Under the pieces are notes generated by a model that did not search any database, was not told where the DNA came from, and saw only the letters and a list, made by a program, of their open reading frames with translations. A DNA stretch of 64,000 bases from Allobosea sp. (GTDB taxonomy: Bacteria > Pseudomonadota > Alphaproteobacteria > Rhizobiales > Beijerinckiaceae): the NCBI GenBank assembly GCA_024231975.1, contig JAAEQB010000089.1:1-64000 (forward strand), in the 5' to 3' direction. The translations under genes and the position numbers were made by a program. The stretch's first letter is position 1. Each line of letters starts with the position of its first letter. Of the stretch, positions 32,927 through 41,332 are shown piece after piece.

Positions 32927-34807
32927 TCACGCTGTGCGGGCCATCGGCTCCGGACGCACGACGCTGAGGGGCGCAGCGCCTTGTTCGCCGCCGATCTTGA
33001 AGGTCGCGACCAGCCCGTTGAGTCGCTGGATCTGGTCGGAGAGCGAGGTCGCGGACGCCGCGCTCTCCTCGGCCAGCGCCGCGTTCGCTTGCGTCATCTC
33101 GTCCATATGCGCGACCGTCTGGCTCATCTCGTCGATACCGTTGGCCTGTTCGGCGGAAGCGGTCGAGATGTCGGAGACCGTCGCCGAGACCCGTTTCGAG
33201 GCCTCGACGATCCGGTCGAGCGCTTCGCCCGCCTGCCGGACCAGGCTGACGCCCTGGTCGACCTTGGCGCCCGATTCGTTGATCAGGGCTGTGATGTCCT
33301 TGGCCGCCTCGCCCGAGCGCTGGGCGAGCGTGCGCACCTCGCTGGCGACCACGGCAAAGCCCTTGCCGGCATCGCCGGCCCTGGCCGCCTCGACCGCGGC
33401 GTTGAGCGCGAGCAGATTGGTCTGGAAGGCGATCTCGTCGATCACCGAGGTGATGTCGGAGATCTTCTTCGAAGCCCGCTCGATCTGCGTCATCGCCGCG
33501 ATAGCATCGCCGACTATGGCGCCGCCCTGGACCGCGACCTCCATCGCCTCGCTCGCCAGCGTCGCCGCCTGCCGCGACGAGTTGGCTGAGGCCTTCACCG
33601 AGGCCGCCAATTCCTCGGTGGTCGCCGCAGTCTCCTCCAGCGACGAGGCCTGTTCCTCGGTACGCTTGGAAAGGTCGTCCGCACCCATGTTGATTTCGCG
33701 CGCCGAGGTGCCGACCTCGGAGGCGGTGGTCTGGATCGTCCTCACTGTCTCGGCCAGCCGGTTGACGGCGCGGTTGAAATCGTCGCGCAGCTTGCGGTAG
33801 TCGGCCGCGACCTGGTCGCCGATGCGATAGGTCAGGTCGCCCTGAGCCAGCAGGTCGAGCCCGTCGGCAAGCAGCGCCACGACCTGGCGCTGCTCCGCCG
33901 CCAGTGTCTCGCGCTCGGTCTCGCTGCGACGGCGCTCCGCCTCGTTCTTGTCGCGCTCATCGGCAGCGATCAGCTCCTGCTCGGCGGCCAGGGCCTCGAG
34001 GCGCCGCATTTCCAGCCCGTTCTCCTTGAAGACGAGCACGGTCTTGGCCATCAGCCCGACCTCGTCGCGGCGCCGGGTGCCCTCAACAGCCGTGTCGAAA
34101 TCGCCGCCCGCGAGCTTGTCCATGGCCTCGCGCAGGCGCGCCAGCGGGCCGGTGATCGTCTTCGCCGACATCAGCAGCGCCAGGCCGACGCCGAGCAGAA
34201 TGCCGGCGAGGCTCAGGCCGAGCATCAGCCGGGTGGCGAAGGTGATCTCCTCGTTCATGGCGTTGGCAGTCGTATCGAGCTCCTTCAGCACCTTCGTGTT
34301 GAGGGCGATGATCGCCTCGGTGAGCGCGTAGACCTGGGCATCCGCCGTATCCATCACCGCGAGCGCCCTGGCGTTCTCGTCACGCGCACCCAGTGCCGCC
34401 GCCTGATCGAGCGTCGCCTTGAGCTTGCGCGTTTCGGTGAGCATGCGCCGATATTCGTCGCCCTTCGCCGGCAGCCTGGCCGCGGCGTCCTGCAATTGCT
34501 GTTCCGCGGTCTTGTAGGTCGCCTCCAACTGGGCCAGGCCGTCAGCCTCGCCTTTCGAGCCCGTCGGATAGGCGATCACCTTATAGGTCTGGGCCAGCAT
34601 GTCGTTGACGCGCCGGCTGGCGCGGCCGGAGGAATAGATCGCCGCCGGCGCCGTATCGATCATCTCGGTGTAGACGGCATCCACCCGGGACAGCTCACGG
34701 CTGACGAAATAGGACGCCGTCAGGCCGATCAGGCCGACAAGGGTCACGGCGCCAGCGATCTTGGCGCCGATGCGGACATTGCTCAGGTCGAATGCAGTGA
34801 TAGCCAT
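32927..34807 (-). CDS. Methyl-accepting chemotaxis protein
   Basis: A 626-residue chemoreceptor. An N-terminal membrane helix (about 13-33, AKIAGAVTLVGLIGLTASYF) is followed by a ~150-residue periplasmic four-helix-type sensor domain, a second helix (LMLGLSLAGILLGVGLALLM), one or two HAMP domains, and the long methyl-accepting coiled coil. The signalling tip EIAFQTNLLALNAAVEAARA is intact and binds CheA/CheW. No C-terminal CheR-docking pentapeptide is seen. It senses an unknown ligand from the periplasm. The start is the Met at 34807. No che genes are nearby. A terminator-like hairpin lies about 80 bases upstream. Confidence 0.95.
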   Translation of the reverse strand: MAITAFDLSNVRIGAKIAGAVTLVGLIGLTASYFVSRELSRVDAVYTEMIDTAPAAIYSSGRASRRVNDMLAQTYKVIAYPTGSKGEADGLAQLEATYKTAEQQLQDAAARLPAKGDEYRRMLTETRKLKATLDQAAALGARDENARALAVMDTADAQVYALTEAIIALNTKVLKELDTTANAMNEEITFATRLMLGLSLAGILLGVGLALLMSAKTITGPLARLREAMDKLAGGDFDTAVEGTRRRDEVGLMAKTVLVFKENGLEMRRLEALAAEQELIAADERDKNEAERRRSETERETLAAEQRQVVALLADGLDLLAQGDLTYRIGDQVAADYRKLRDDFNRAVNRLAETVRTIQTTASEVGTSAREINMGADDLSKRTEEQASSLEETAATTEELAASVKASANSSRQAATLASEAMEVAVQGGAIVGDAIAAMTQIERASKKISDITSVIDEIAFQTNLLALNAAVEAARAGDAGKGFAVVASEVRTLAQRSGEAAKDITALINESGAKVDQGVSLVRQAGEALDRIVEASKRVSATVSDISTASAEQANGIDEMSQTVAHMDEMTQANAALAEESAASATSLSDQIQRLNGLVATFKIGGEQGAAPLSVVRPEPMARTA

Positions 34808-34885
34808 ATTTTCCAACACCCCAAGGGTAACGGCAAAAACCCTGGAGAACCAAAGTAAACAAAAAGAAAATACCATAGTAAGAAT

Positions 34886-34928
34886 ACAAAAATCCCGCCA
34901 CCGTCGAGAGAAAAGACGATGACGGGAT
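34886..34928 (-). terminator. Rho-independent terminator on the minus strand, upstream of the MCP gene
   Basis: On the minus strand a 14-bp stem (ATCCCGTCATCGTC / GACGGTGGCGGGAT, two G-U pairs) encloses a nine-base loop and runs directly into TTTTT. It would end a minus-strand transcript arriving from 35-35.4 kb before the chemoreceptor gene. No convincing gene was found there. Confidence 0.65.
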
Positions 34929-34971
34929 CAAAAAAGACCTAGTACTCTCCACCGAAATAACGGAGAGAATA

Positions 34972-35412
34972 TTGAAATTGCTAGATCAAACAGTCAACTT
35001 GACTGAAACAGAACGGGAGGAAGTCCGCTGCCCGCCAAAATATTGGAGCTATTATGACAAGCTGGAACCACTCCGATCCCGTGCGTCGCCCACGCCGTGG
35101 AGAGGCATGGCCCAGCTTGTCGACTCGATAGTCGGCTACGGCGGCGGGTCTCGATATCCGGAAAGCGAAGAGCTCAGTCCGAAAAACGAAAGCAGGTGGT
35201 TTGCCTGCGGCATGATGGTCACAGGGTGGCACAAAAGCCACACCGATCATCGCGTCAAAGCATGCTCCGATGGACGCGTTGTCCATCAACCTCGCCCTCG
35301 CCGGCCCAGGCAAGCGCATCGGAGTCTTCATCATCAAGATGCGGTCAGAATCAACTTGGGCTTCCATGACCTGCGAAGACCGCAGGCGCCGGTGCTTGTT
35401 CAGCAGATATAA
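34972..35412 (+). CDS. Doubtful small reading frame in an AT-richer gap
   Basis: The 780 bases between the chemoreceptor and AraC genes hold no certain gene. The best case is a 146-residue frame starting with TTG after a good CGGAGAG site. Its first ~95 residues use GC-rich third bases and look protein-like (KYWSYYDKLEPLRS, GMAQLVDSIVGYGGGS), while the end is Arg/His/Pro-rich and looks non-coding. From 35213 another plus frame (containing MDALSINLALAGPGKRIGVF) looks better, so this may be a frameshifted remnant. No family is recognised. A minus-strand terminator at its 5' side hints at an opposite transcript instead. Confidence 0.25.
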   Translation: MKLLDQTVNLTETEREEVRCPPKYWSYYDKLEPLRSRASPTPWRGMAQLVDSIVGYGGGSRYPESEELSPKNESRWFACGMMVTGWHKSHTDHRVKACSDGRVVHQPRPRRPRQAHRSLHHQDAVRINLGFHDLRRPQAPVLVQQI

Positions 35413-35439
35413 GAATAATCTCTCTGATACCGCATAAAG

Positions 35440-35452
35440 AGAATAATATTCT
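35440..35452. promoter_or_regulatory. AT-rich palindrome upstream of the AraC-type gene
   Basis: AGAATAATATTCT is a perfect 13-nt palindrome about 135 bases upstream of the AraC-family start, in an AT-rich zone. It is identical to the core of the palindrome upstream of cysE at 2446-2458. A related AAGAATAAT lies at 35411. The shared regulator is unknown. Confidence 0.4.
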
Positions 35453-35587
35453 TCTGCAAAATTTAGAATCGCTCAAAATCTTTCCTTGCCTAGATGTCGC
35501 CATCTTTGGATTTTGATACGACTAAAGTCGCTCGCCGTGAGGCGTCGGCGTGTCCGCGTCGCCCAACACCGGAGATGTGAAGATCGC

Positions 35588-36595
35588 ATGAGGCAGCACG
35601 CAGCTGCGGACCAACCGGACGACGATCAGCAGAGCGACCTGCTGGCGCGCCATAACCACTTCGAGACCGACAGTGTGATCGCCGCCTGCCGGCAGACGAT
35701 CCTGTTCGAGCGCCAGGATTTCCTGGAACCGCTCGACCGGGAGGAGCCCTTTCGCATGTCGATCAACTCCGTCCTGCTCGACGATGTCCGCATCAGTGCC
35801 GTGAAGACCAGCGGCCACCGCGTCCGCCTCGTCGAGGACGAGAACGTCAGCCTGCTGCTGCCCTGGGCGGGAACGATCGAGACCGACGACATCGGCCGCC
35901 GGATCGAGGCGAAGACCGACTCGCTGCTGATCCCGACGCCGGGACCGCGCACGACCATCTGCGAGGCCGGTTATCTCGGGCTGGTGGTCCAGCTGCCGCT
36001 GACGCGGCTGCGCAGCGCGGCTGCCCTCAATCCGGACGATCGCTGGCGCCCGGACGGGCAGGCGCCGGGGGTGATGAGCGCCATCACCGGGGAGAGCGCC
36101 GCGCTTGGCCGCTATCTGCGCCATCTCGCCACCGAGCTCGACCAGTCGGATACCCTCCTCGCCGCGCGCGGAGCCGCCAATGCCGCGGCGATGATGCTGA
36201 CCGAACTGCTCGGGGCCGCCTGGCAGACGATGATGGCGACCGCGGATGTCCGGGTCAGGTCGGCCGGCCGCTTCCAGGTCGAAGCCGCCGAGGAGATCAT
36301 GCGCGAGAAATCCAGCGATGCGCTCTCGATGACGGCGCTCGCCGCCAAGGTCGGCGTCAGCACCCGCTCGCTGCAACTCGCCTTCCACCAGTATCGCGGG
36401 GCCGGGCCGCGCCGGATCCTCGAGGATTTCCGCCTCGACGCAGCCCATGCCCGGCTCTTCGCAGCGGCACCGGGCGACAATGTCACCCGGATCGCGCTCG
36501 ACTGCGGCGTCACCCATCTCGGCCGCTTCGCCACGCGCTACCGCGCCCGCTTCGGCGAGACGCCGCAGGCGACCCTTCGCCGCCGCCGCGGCTGA
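35588..36595 (+). CDS. AraC-family transcriptional regulator
   Basis: A 335-residue regulator. A ~220-residue N-terminal sensor (similar to AraC_binding_2-type domains: MSINSVLLDDVRISAVKTSG...) precedes a C-terminal double helix-turn-helix (about 235-335). The latter has ALSMTALAAKVGVSTRSLQLAFHQ, FRLDAAHARLF and the second-helix block IALDCGVTHLGRFATRYRARFGETP. These regulators activate genes for metabolism of small molecules. The start ATG at 35588 follows GATCGC, a weak ribosome site. The downstream exported protein is 136 bases away and could be a target, but nothing proves it. Confidence 0.9.
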   Translation: MRQHAAADQPDDDQQSDLLARHNHFETDSVIAACRQTILFERQDFLEPLDREEPFRMSINSVLLDDVRISAVKTSGHRVRLVEDENVSLLLPWAGTIETDDIGRRIEAKTDSLLIPTPGPRTTICEAGYLGLVVQLPLTRLRSAAALNPDDRWRPDGQAPGVMSAITGESAALGRYLRHLATELDQSDTLLAARGAANAAAMMLTELLGAAWQTMMATADVRVRSAGRFQVEAAEEIMREKSSDALSMTALAAKVGVSTRSLQLAFHQYRGAGPRRILEDFRLDAAHARLFAAAPGDNVTRIALDCGVTHLGRFATRYRARFGETPQATLRRRRG

Positions 36596-36731
36596 CAGCC
36601 CCTGTCAGCATTCACCTTGCCGCCCGCCACGGCGCCATGATCGTGCCACCGTCGCCCCTAGATTGACGCGTCCCCGAACGGCGCAGCTGCGGTCGACCGC
36701 AGCTGCGCCCGTGCTCTGGAGACCTGATGCG

Positions 36732-37907
36732 ATGCTCGCCCGTTCCGCGCTCGTGATCCCGCTGATGCTTTCCGTCGCCGGCCCCGCCCTTGCCCAGACC
36801 GCTCCGGCGACGCCCGCCACCGAGCCGATCGCCACGCCGACCAAGGCGCCCGATGCCTGCCGGTTGCTGCCGCAGGCCGATCTGGAGGCGCTGTTCCCCG
36901 GCCGTCCGATCACCGCCAAGGGCCCGACGTTGAGCCCGATCTATCGCGGCCCGCAATACGCCGAGAGTTGCATGTACTCGGTGAAGCTGCCGAGCCCGAC
37001 CTCGAAGCTCGACCATGCCCGCTTCGCCTCGGTCACGGTGATCCGCTGGGACGGCATCGCCAAGGGCCGGGAGTCGCCAACCGAGGCCTTCGCCGCGATC
37101 AAGGCAACGCGCGAGAAGGTCGCGGCCGACCCGAAGATCACGCTCAAGCTCGAGCCGCTCAGCGGCATCGGCGACGAGGCCTTCCAGGAAACCAGTTCGT
37201 CCAGCGTGGTGGTCCGCGCCCGCAAGGACGACCTGATCTATGCCGTCTCGCTCGATCTCTATTCGGAGCAGACCGCGCCGAACGCGCTCGCTCTGGCGAA
37301 GCAGGCGGCTGCCCGCTGGCAGGGCGGCACCGGCATGGTCGATACGACCCAGCAGGTGGCCGCCAACAGCGCCGTGACGGTGCCGGCCGACACCCGCCCC
37401 TCCTCGGTCGCCCCGGTCGAGCAGTGGCCGGATGCCTGCGCACTGCTGACGCCCGAGGAGGTCAAGGCCACCTTCCCCGGCATGACGATCAGCGAGCCGC
37501 GCAAGCTGATGGGCAAGATCACCCATGAGAGTCGCGAGAACCGGCAGGAGGCCCTGCCGAACCCGATCGGCTGCCAGTTCGACGCCAAGCGCACCGTCGA
37601 GAAGGACGGCAAGCGCACGATCGAGCTGAACCAGATCCAGGTCAGCGTCCGCAATGTCGCCGCCAACGAGGACCTGTCGAAGCGCTGGTTCCAGAGCGCG
37701 ATCAAAGTCTCCGAAGCGAAGACGCCGGTCGAGGGGCTCGGCGACGAGGCGGCGCTCGACATCATGAACCGCATCCATGTCCGCAAGGGCCTGACCACGG
37801 TCGAGATTCGCGTCTCCGGCGGCGAACGCGACCAGGCGCTGCACGATCAGGCCAAGCAGCGTGTCAGCGAGCTCGCGAAGATCGTCGCGGAGCGGCTGAC
37901 AAAGTGA
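36732..37907 (+). CDS. Exported protein with two homologous halves (function unknown)
   Basis: A 391-residue protein with a signal peptide (MLARSALVIPLMLSVAGPAL, cleavage near ALAQ). The mature part has two similar domains of ~150 residues: DACRLLPQADLEALFPGRP begins the first and DACALLTPEEVKATFPGMT the second. Each then has a conserved Cys (ESCMYS / IGCQFD) and a GIGDEAF / GLGDEAAL motif. The pattern resembles DUF3558-like or related periplasmic/lipoprotein domains in which C...C forms a disulfide. No lipobox is present. The start was chosen for the signal peptide. An inverted repeat follows the stop. Confidence 0.8.
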   Translation: MLARSALVIPLMLSVAGPALAQTAPATPATEPIATPTKAPDACRLLPQADLEALFPGRPITAKGPTLSPIYRGPQYAESCMYSVKLPSPTSKLDHARFASVTVIRWDGIAKGRESPTEAFAAIKATREKVAADPKITLKLEPLSGIGDEAFQETSSSSVVVRARKDDLIYAVSLDLYSEQTAPNALALAKQAAARWQGGTGMVDTTQQVAANSAVTVPADTRPSSVAPVEQWPDACALLTPEEVKATFPGMTISEPRKLMGKITHESRENRQEALPNPIGCQFDAKRTVEKDGKRTIELNQIQVSVRNVAANEDLSKRWFQSAIKVSEAKTPVEGLGDEAALDIMNRIHVRKGLTTVEIRVSGGERDQALHDQAKQRVSELAKIVAERLTK

Positions 37908-37912
37908 GGCGC

Positions 37913-38065
37913 CTCCCTTCCCCCTTGCGGGGAAGGGATGGGGATGGGGGGGTGAACGACTGGGCGGACCCGGGCTTGTAGAAGCGGACCGACCCGGTTC
38001 CGACGGTTTCGCTCCGACTTTCGGCCCCCACCCCTTACCCCTCCCCGCAAGGGGGAGGGATTTCC
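37913..38065. repeat. Inverted intergenic repeat, copy 1 of 3
   Basis: The left arm CCCTTCCCCCTTGCGGGGAA... and the right arm ...CCCTCCCCGCAAGGGGGAGGG face each other around a ~70-base centre. It is the same family as the elements at 39805 and 41028. It sits between the exported-protein gene and tenA, and may end transcription both ways. Confidence 0.85.
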
Positions 38066-38129
38066 GCCCGAGCCTGCTTTTGCTGAGCGATCCTGTTAGG
38101 GAGAGCCCGACCAGCAGAAGGCTACGCCG

Positions 38130-38795
38130 ATGACCGAACGTTTCACCGAGATTCTCCGCCAGGCCAGCCAGCCGGCCTGGTCGCAATCCGTCGGCCATCG
38201 CTTCGTCACGGAGCTGCTCGCCGGCACGGTGTCCGACGCGGTCATGGTCCGCTACCTCGTCCAGGATCACCGCTTCATCGACAGCTTCCTGACCCTGCTC
38301 GGCGCCGCACTCGCCAGCGCCGACAGCTTCGAGGCCCGCATCCGCTTCGGCCGCTTCATCAGCATGGTCAGCGGCGAGGAGAACACCTATTTCCTGCGGT
38401 CCTTCGAAGCGCTCGGCGTCAGCGAGCAGGATCGCACGGCTCCGCCCGACAGCGAGGCCACCGCCGGCTTCAAGGCGCTGATGCGCGAGGCCGCCGCGAC
38501 GCACTCCTATGCCGCCGCCCTCTCCGTGCTGGTCGTCGCCGAATGGCTCTATCTCGACTGGGCCCAAAAGGCCTCGCAGCCGCTGCCGGCGAACTTCATC
38601 CACGCCGAATGGATCACGCTGCACGACAATCCCGATTTCCGCGGATTCGTCGGCTTCCTGCGGAGCGAGCTCGACCGCGTCGGGCCAAGCGAGGCGGAAA
38701 CGAGCCGCGACTTCTTCCTGCGCGCCGTCGCGCTGGAGAAAGCGTTTTTCGATTCGGCCTATGATGACGAGCCTGACCGACGCCGCCTAGCCTGA
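38130..38795 (+). CDS. tenA: TenA-family aminopyrimidine hydrolase, cysteine-free (TenA_E type)
   Basis: A 221-residue all-helical protein of the TenA/thiaminase II family, which hydrolyses aminopyrimidine precursors to HMP in thiamin salvage. It shows DHRFIDSF and the C-terminal FFDSAYDD signature. The protein has no cysteine at all, so the catalytic Cys of classical TenA (TenA_C) is missing; in its place is the VVAEWLYLDWA segment with a Glu, as in the TenA_E group. The gene ends just before a TPP riboswitch and is not itself placed behind it. Function in precursor salvage is consistent with the thiXY genes downstream. Confidence 0.9.
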   Translation: MTERFTEILRQASQPAWSQSVGHRFVTELLAGTVSDAVMVRYLVQDHRFIDSFLTLLGAALASADSFEARIRFGRFISMVSGEENTYFLRSFEALGVSEQDRTAPPDSEATAGFKALMREAAATHSYAAALSVLVVAEWLYLDWAQKASQPLPANFIHAEWITLHDNPDFRGFVGFLRSELDRVGPSEAETSRDFFLRAVALEKAFFDSAYDDEPDRRRLA

Positions 38796-38842
38796 GACAG
38801 GCGTGACAGCCGCCGGCCGCTCTGTCACAAGGGCGATCGAGA

Positions 38843-38922
38843 GACGGGGGCGTTCGCCGCGAGGCGAGCTGAGAAGCACCCTTCGAACCTGAACCAGATC
38901 ATGCTGGCGGAGGGAGTCGCTC
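38843..38922 (+). promoter_or_regulatory. TPP riboswitch (THI element)
   Basis: The conserved core is plain: GCTGAGAAGCACCC, then TTCGAACCTGAACCAGATCA, then TGCTGGCGGAGGGAG. These match the pyrimidine-sensing (CUGAGA) and pyrophosphate-sensing (ACCUGA...GGGA) halves. It lies about 25 bases before the GTG start of thiX, so TPP would lower expression of thiX and thiY, probably by hiding the start region. Confidence 0.93.
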
Positions 38923-38947
38923 GGGGCAGCCTCGCCAGCATTTCCCC

Positions 38948-39775
38948 GTGCCCGCCTTCCTCCCGGAAGGGCGGACCTTGACGACGCAGGACGCGACAGA
39001 GCGGCGCTCACCTCCCGGCACCACGCCGGTGCTGGCCGCGCTCGCCCCGGCGCTGCGCACGATTCTCGTCCTGCTCCTGGCCTGGCAAGGCGCGGTCTTT
39101 CTGTTCCAGCCGCCGCGCTACATCCTGCCCTCGCCGCTCGATGTCGTCCTGGCCTTCCAGCGCCAGCCCGGCTTCCTCTTCAGCCACAGCCTCACTACCA
39201 TCGCCGAAATGGCGCTCGGTTTCGTGCTGGGCTCGGCGTTCGGCGCGCTGACGGCGCTCGCCATCGTGGCGCTGCCGCGGCTCGGGCGCCTGCTCTGGCC
39301 GATCCTGCTCGTGCTCCAATCCTTCCCGGTCTTCGTCATCGCGCCGCTGCTGGTGGTCTGGTTCGGCTTCGGCATGGGCTCGAAGGTGATCATGGCGACG
39401 ATCATCATCTTCTTCCCCGTCGCCTCCGCCTTCACCGACGGCCTGCGCCGCACCGATCCCGAGCTGATCGACGCCACCGCGCTGACCACCGCGACGCATT
39501 GGCAGACGCTGCGCTATGTCCGCCTGCCGCTGGCGATGCCCGCTTTGCTCACCGGCCTCAGGGTCGCGGCTCCGCTGGCGCCGCTCGGCGCCGTGATCGG
39601 CGAATGGGTCGGCGCCTCCGCCGGGCTCGGCTTCGTCATGGTCCAGGCCAATGCCCGCATGCAGACCGACACGGTCTTCGCCGCCATGACCGTACTCGCC
39701 GTGCTCAGCCTCGTCTTGCGCCATCTCGTCGATGCGCTCGGCCCGCGCCTTCTCCCCTGGGCGAGCGAGCCGTGA
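38948..39775 (+). CDS. thiX: ABC transporter permease for thiamin precursor
   Basis: A 275-residue permease of the ThiX / SsuC-TauC type with about six membrane helices. The cytoplasmic EAA-like loop is visible as DATALTTATHWQTLRYVRLP. With ThiY and an ATPase it would import HMP or formylaminopyrimidine. The GTG at 38948 comes directly after the TPP riboswitch; a TTG at 38981 is a possible alternative with an upstream GGGCGGA. It is followed by an inverted repeat and then thiY. No ATPase gene is next to it. Confidence 0.85.
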   Translation: MPAFLPEGRTLTTQDATERRSPPGTTPVLAALAPALRTILVLLLAWQGAVFLFQPPRYILPSPLDVVLAFQRQPGFLFSHSLTTIAEMALGFVLGSAFGALTALAIVALPRLGRLLWPILLVLQSFPVFVIAPLLVVWFGFGMGSKVIMATIIIFFPVASAFTDGLRRTDPELIDATALTTATHWQTLRYVRLPLAMPALLTGLRVAAPLAPLGAVIGEWVGASAGLGFVMVQANARMQTDTVFAAMTVLAVLSLVLRHLVDALGPRLLPWASEP

Positions 39776-39804
39776 CGCCGCCCCGTTTCAAGCCGAGGCG
39801 CAAA

Positions 39805-39958
39805 ACCCCTCCCCCTCGTGGGGAGGGGCAGGGGTGGGGGGCGCAAGGTCAGAGCGCCCGGCGGTCCGGCCAGTCCGACCCGCCCTTACAGGCAACCGCG
39901 CACCCGGTCGTTCGCCCCCCATCCCCATACCCTTCCCCACAAGGGGGAAGGGAGGCGC
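39805..39958. repeat. Inverted intergenic repeat, copy 2 of 3
   Basis: The left arm ACCCCTCCCCCTCGTGGGGAGG and the right arm ending CTTCCCCACAAGGGGGAAGGG enclose a GC-rich centre. It is inserted between thiX and thiY, where an operon would normally be continuous. Confidence 0.85.
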
Positions 39959-40001
39959 CTCAGCTTTCGCAGACGAGTTCATTCAAGAAGGATTTCGACT
40001 G

Positions 40002-40961
40002 ATGCCCCTCCGCGCCCTCACCCGACGCGCCCTGCTCGCCACCGGCCTCGCTTTGGCCGCCGGACTCGCCAGCCCGGCCCGCGCCGCCGACAAGCTGACC
40101 GTGATGCTCGAATGGTTCGTCAATCCGGACCATGCGCCGCTGGTCGTCGCCGACAAGCTCGGCCTGTTCAAGGAGGCCGGCCTGGAGGTCACCATGGTGC
40201 CGCCCTCCGACCCATCCGCCGTGCCGCGCCTCGTTGCTGCCGGCCAGGCCGATATCGGCATCCACTACCAGCCCAATCTCTATCTCGACCACGCCGCCGG
40301 CATCCCGATCGTCCGCGTCGGCACGCTGGTCGAGACCCCGCTCAACAGCGTCATCGTCAAGGCCGACGGGCCGATCAAGAGCCTCGCCGATCTCAAGGGC
40401 AAGACGGTCGGCTATGCCGTCTCCGGCACCGAGACCACCCTGCTCGGCCAGATGCTGGCCAAGGCCGGCCTCAAGCTCGACGACGTCAAGCTGGTCAACG
40501 TCAATTTCGCGCTCTCGGCCGCACTGATCGGCGGGAAGGTCGATGCCACCATCGGCGGCTACCGCAATTTCGAGCTGACCCAGCTCAAGCTCGAAGGCCA
40601 TCCGGGCACAGCCTTCTATCCCGAGGAGCACGGCGTTCCCGCCTATGACGAGCTGATCCTGATCACCCGCCGCAATGGGCTCAATGACAGCCGCCTGCCG
40701 CGCTTCCTCGACGCCATCGAGAAGGCGGCGCTCTACCTGACCAATCATCCGCAGGAGGCCTGGAAGCTCTTCATCGCCGCCCATCCCGATCTCGACGATG
40801 CCCTCAACCGCCAGGCCTGGGCCGACACGCTGCCGCGCTTCGCCAAGCGCCCGCGCGCCCTCGACCAGGGCCGCTATGAGCGCTTCGGCGCCTTCCTTAC
40901 CGAGCGCGGCCTGATCCAGAAGGCTCCGGCGCTCACCGAGATCGCCGGCGAGGTGAAGTAG
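40002..40961 (+). CDS. thiY: ABC transporter substrate-binding protein for thiamin pyrimidine precursor
   Basis: A 319-residue periplasmic binding protein of the ThiY/NMT1 family. The signal peptide has a Tat-like start (LTRRALLATGLALAAGL) cut near ARAAD. The mature N-terminus KLTVMLEWFVNPDHAPLVVA is characteristic. Later blocks TPLNSVIVKADGPIKSLADL and VNVNFALSAALIGGKVDATI define the NMT1 fold that binds formylaminopyrimidine or HMP. It should work with ThiX under the TPP riboswitch, although a repeat lies between. Length is normal. Confidence 0.9.
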   Translation: MPLRALTRRALLATGLALAAGLASPARAADKLTVMLEWFVNPDHAPLVVADKLGLFKEAGLEVTMVPPSDPSAVPRLVAAGQADIGIHYQPNLYLDHAAGIPIVRVGTLVETPLNSVIVKADGPIKSLADLKGKTVGYAVSGTETTLLGQMLAKAGLKLDDVKLVNVNFALSAALIGGKVDATIGGYRNFELTQLKLEGHPGTAFYPEEHGVPAYDELILITRRNGLNDSRLPRFLDAIEKAALYLTNHPQEAWKLFIAAHPDLDDALNRQAWADTLPRFAKRPRALDQGRYERFGAFLTERGLIQKAPALTEIAGEVK

Positions 40962-41027
40962 CGGGCGGTAGATCATCTGCTCACATCTCACTGGAGCAGA
41001 TCCCTCGCCGCTGCCGAAGGGCGTAAG

Positions 41028-41162
41028 CCCTCCCCCCCGCTTGCGGTGGGGAGGGTTGGGTGGGGGGCAGTTCCGCTCGGCGCCAAACTGGAAGAATGGG
41101 CGAGCCCCGCTTTGCGGCCCCCCATCCCTAACCCTTCCCCACCGCAAGCGGTGGGAAGGGAA
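41028..41162. repeat. Inverted intergenic repeat, copy 3 of 3
   Basis: Arms CCCTCCCCCCCGCTTGCGGTG and CACCGCAAGCGGTGGGAAGGG face each other around a GC-rich centre. It is the same family as the copies at 37913 and 39805. It fills most of the 371-base gap between thiY and the MFS gene; the rest shows no feature. Confidence 0.85.
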
Positions 41163-41332
41163 TACGCGCTGCCTCAAGCGATTGCCTTGTCCCCCCAACC
41201 CGCGTCCACATCAGGGCGGCTCTGTGCGCTTGGCTCTGGGTTTCCGGCCGATCGCGATGCTATGAGCCGACTTCGCAGCTATCGGGCGGCCCTCGCCCGC
41301 CATCCAAGCTTGCGCCCGGATCGATCATCCGC

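Noticed and set aside
34981..35367. Minus-strand 128-codon frame ending 50 bases before the orphan terminator
   Set aside because: The position fits a terminated gene, but the product has an odd composition, no good ribosome site, and mirrors a plus frame. It was kept only as an open question in the findings.
36612..38624. Open frame of 670 codons on the minus strand across the duplicated exported protein and tenA
   Set aside because: It runs through two well-supported genes and an intergenic inverted repeat; the product is low-complexity.
37913..41162. CRISPR array
   Set aside because: The repeats are long inverted elements in intergenic gaps, more than 1 kb apart, without regular short spacers or cas genes.
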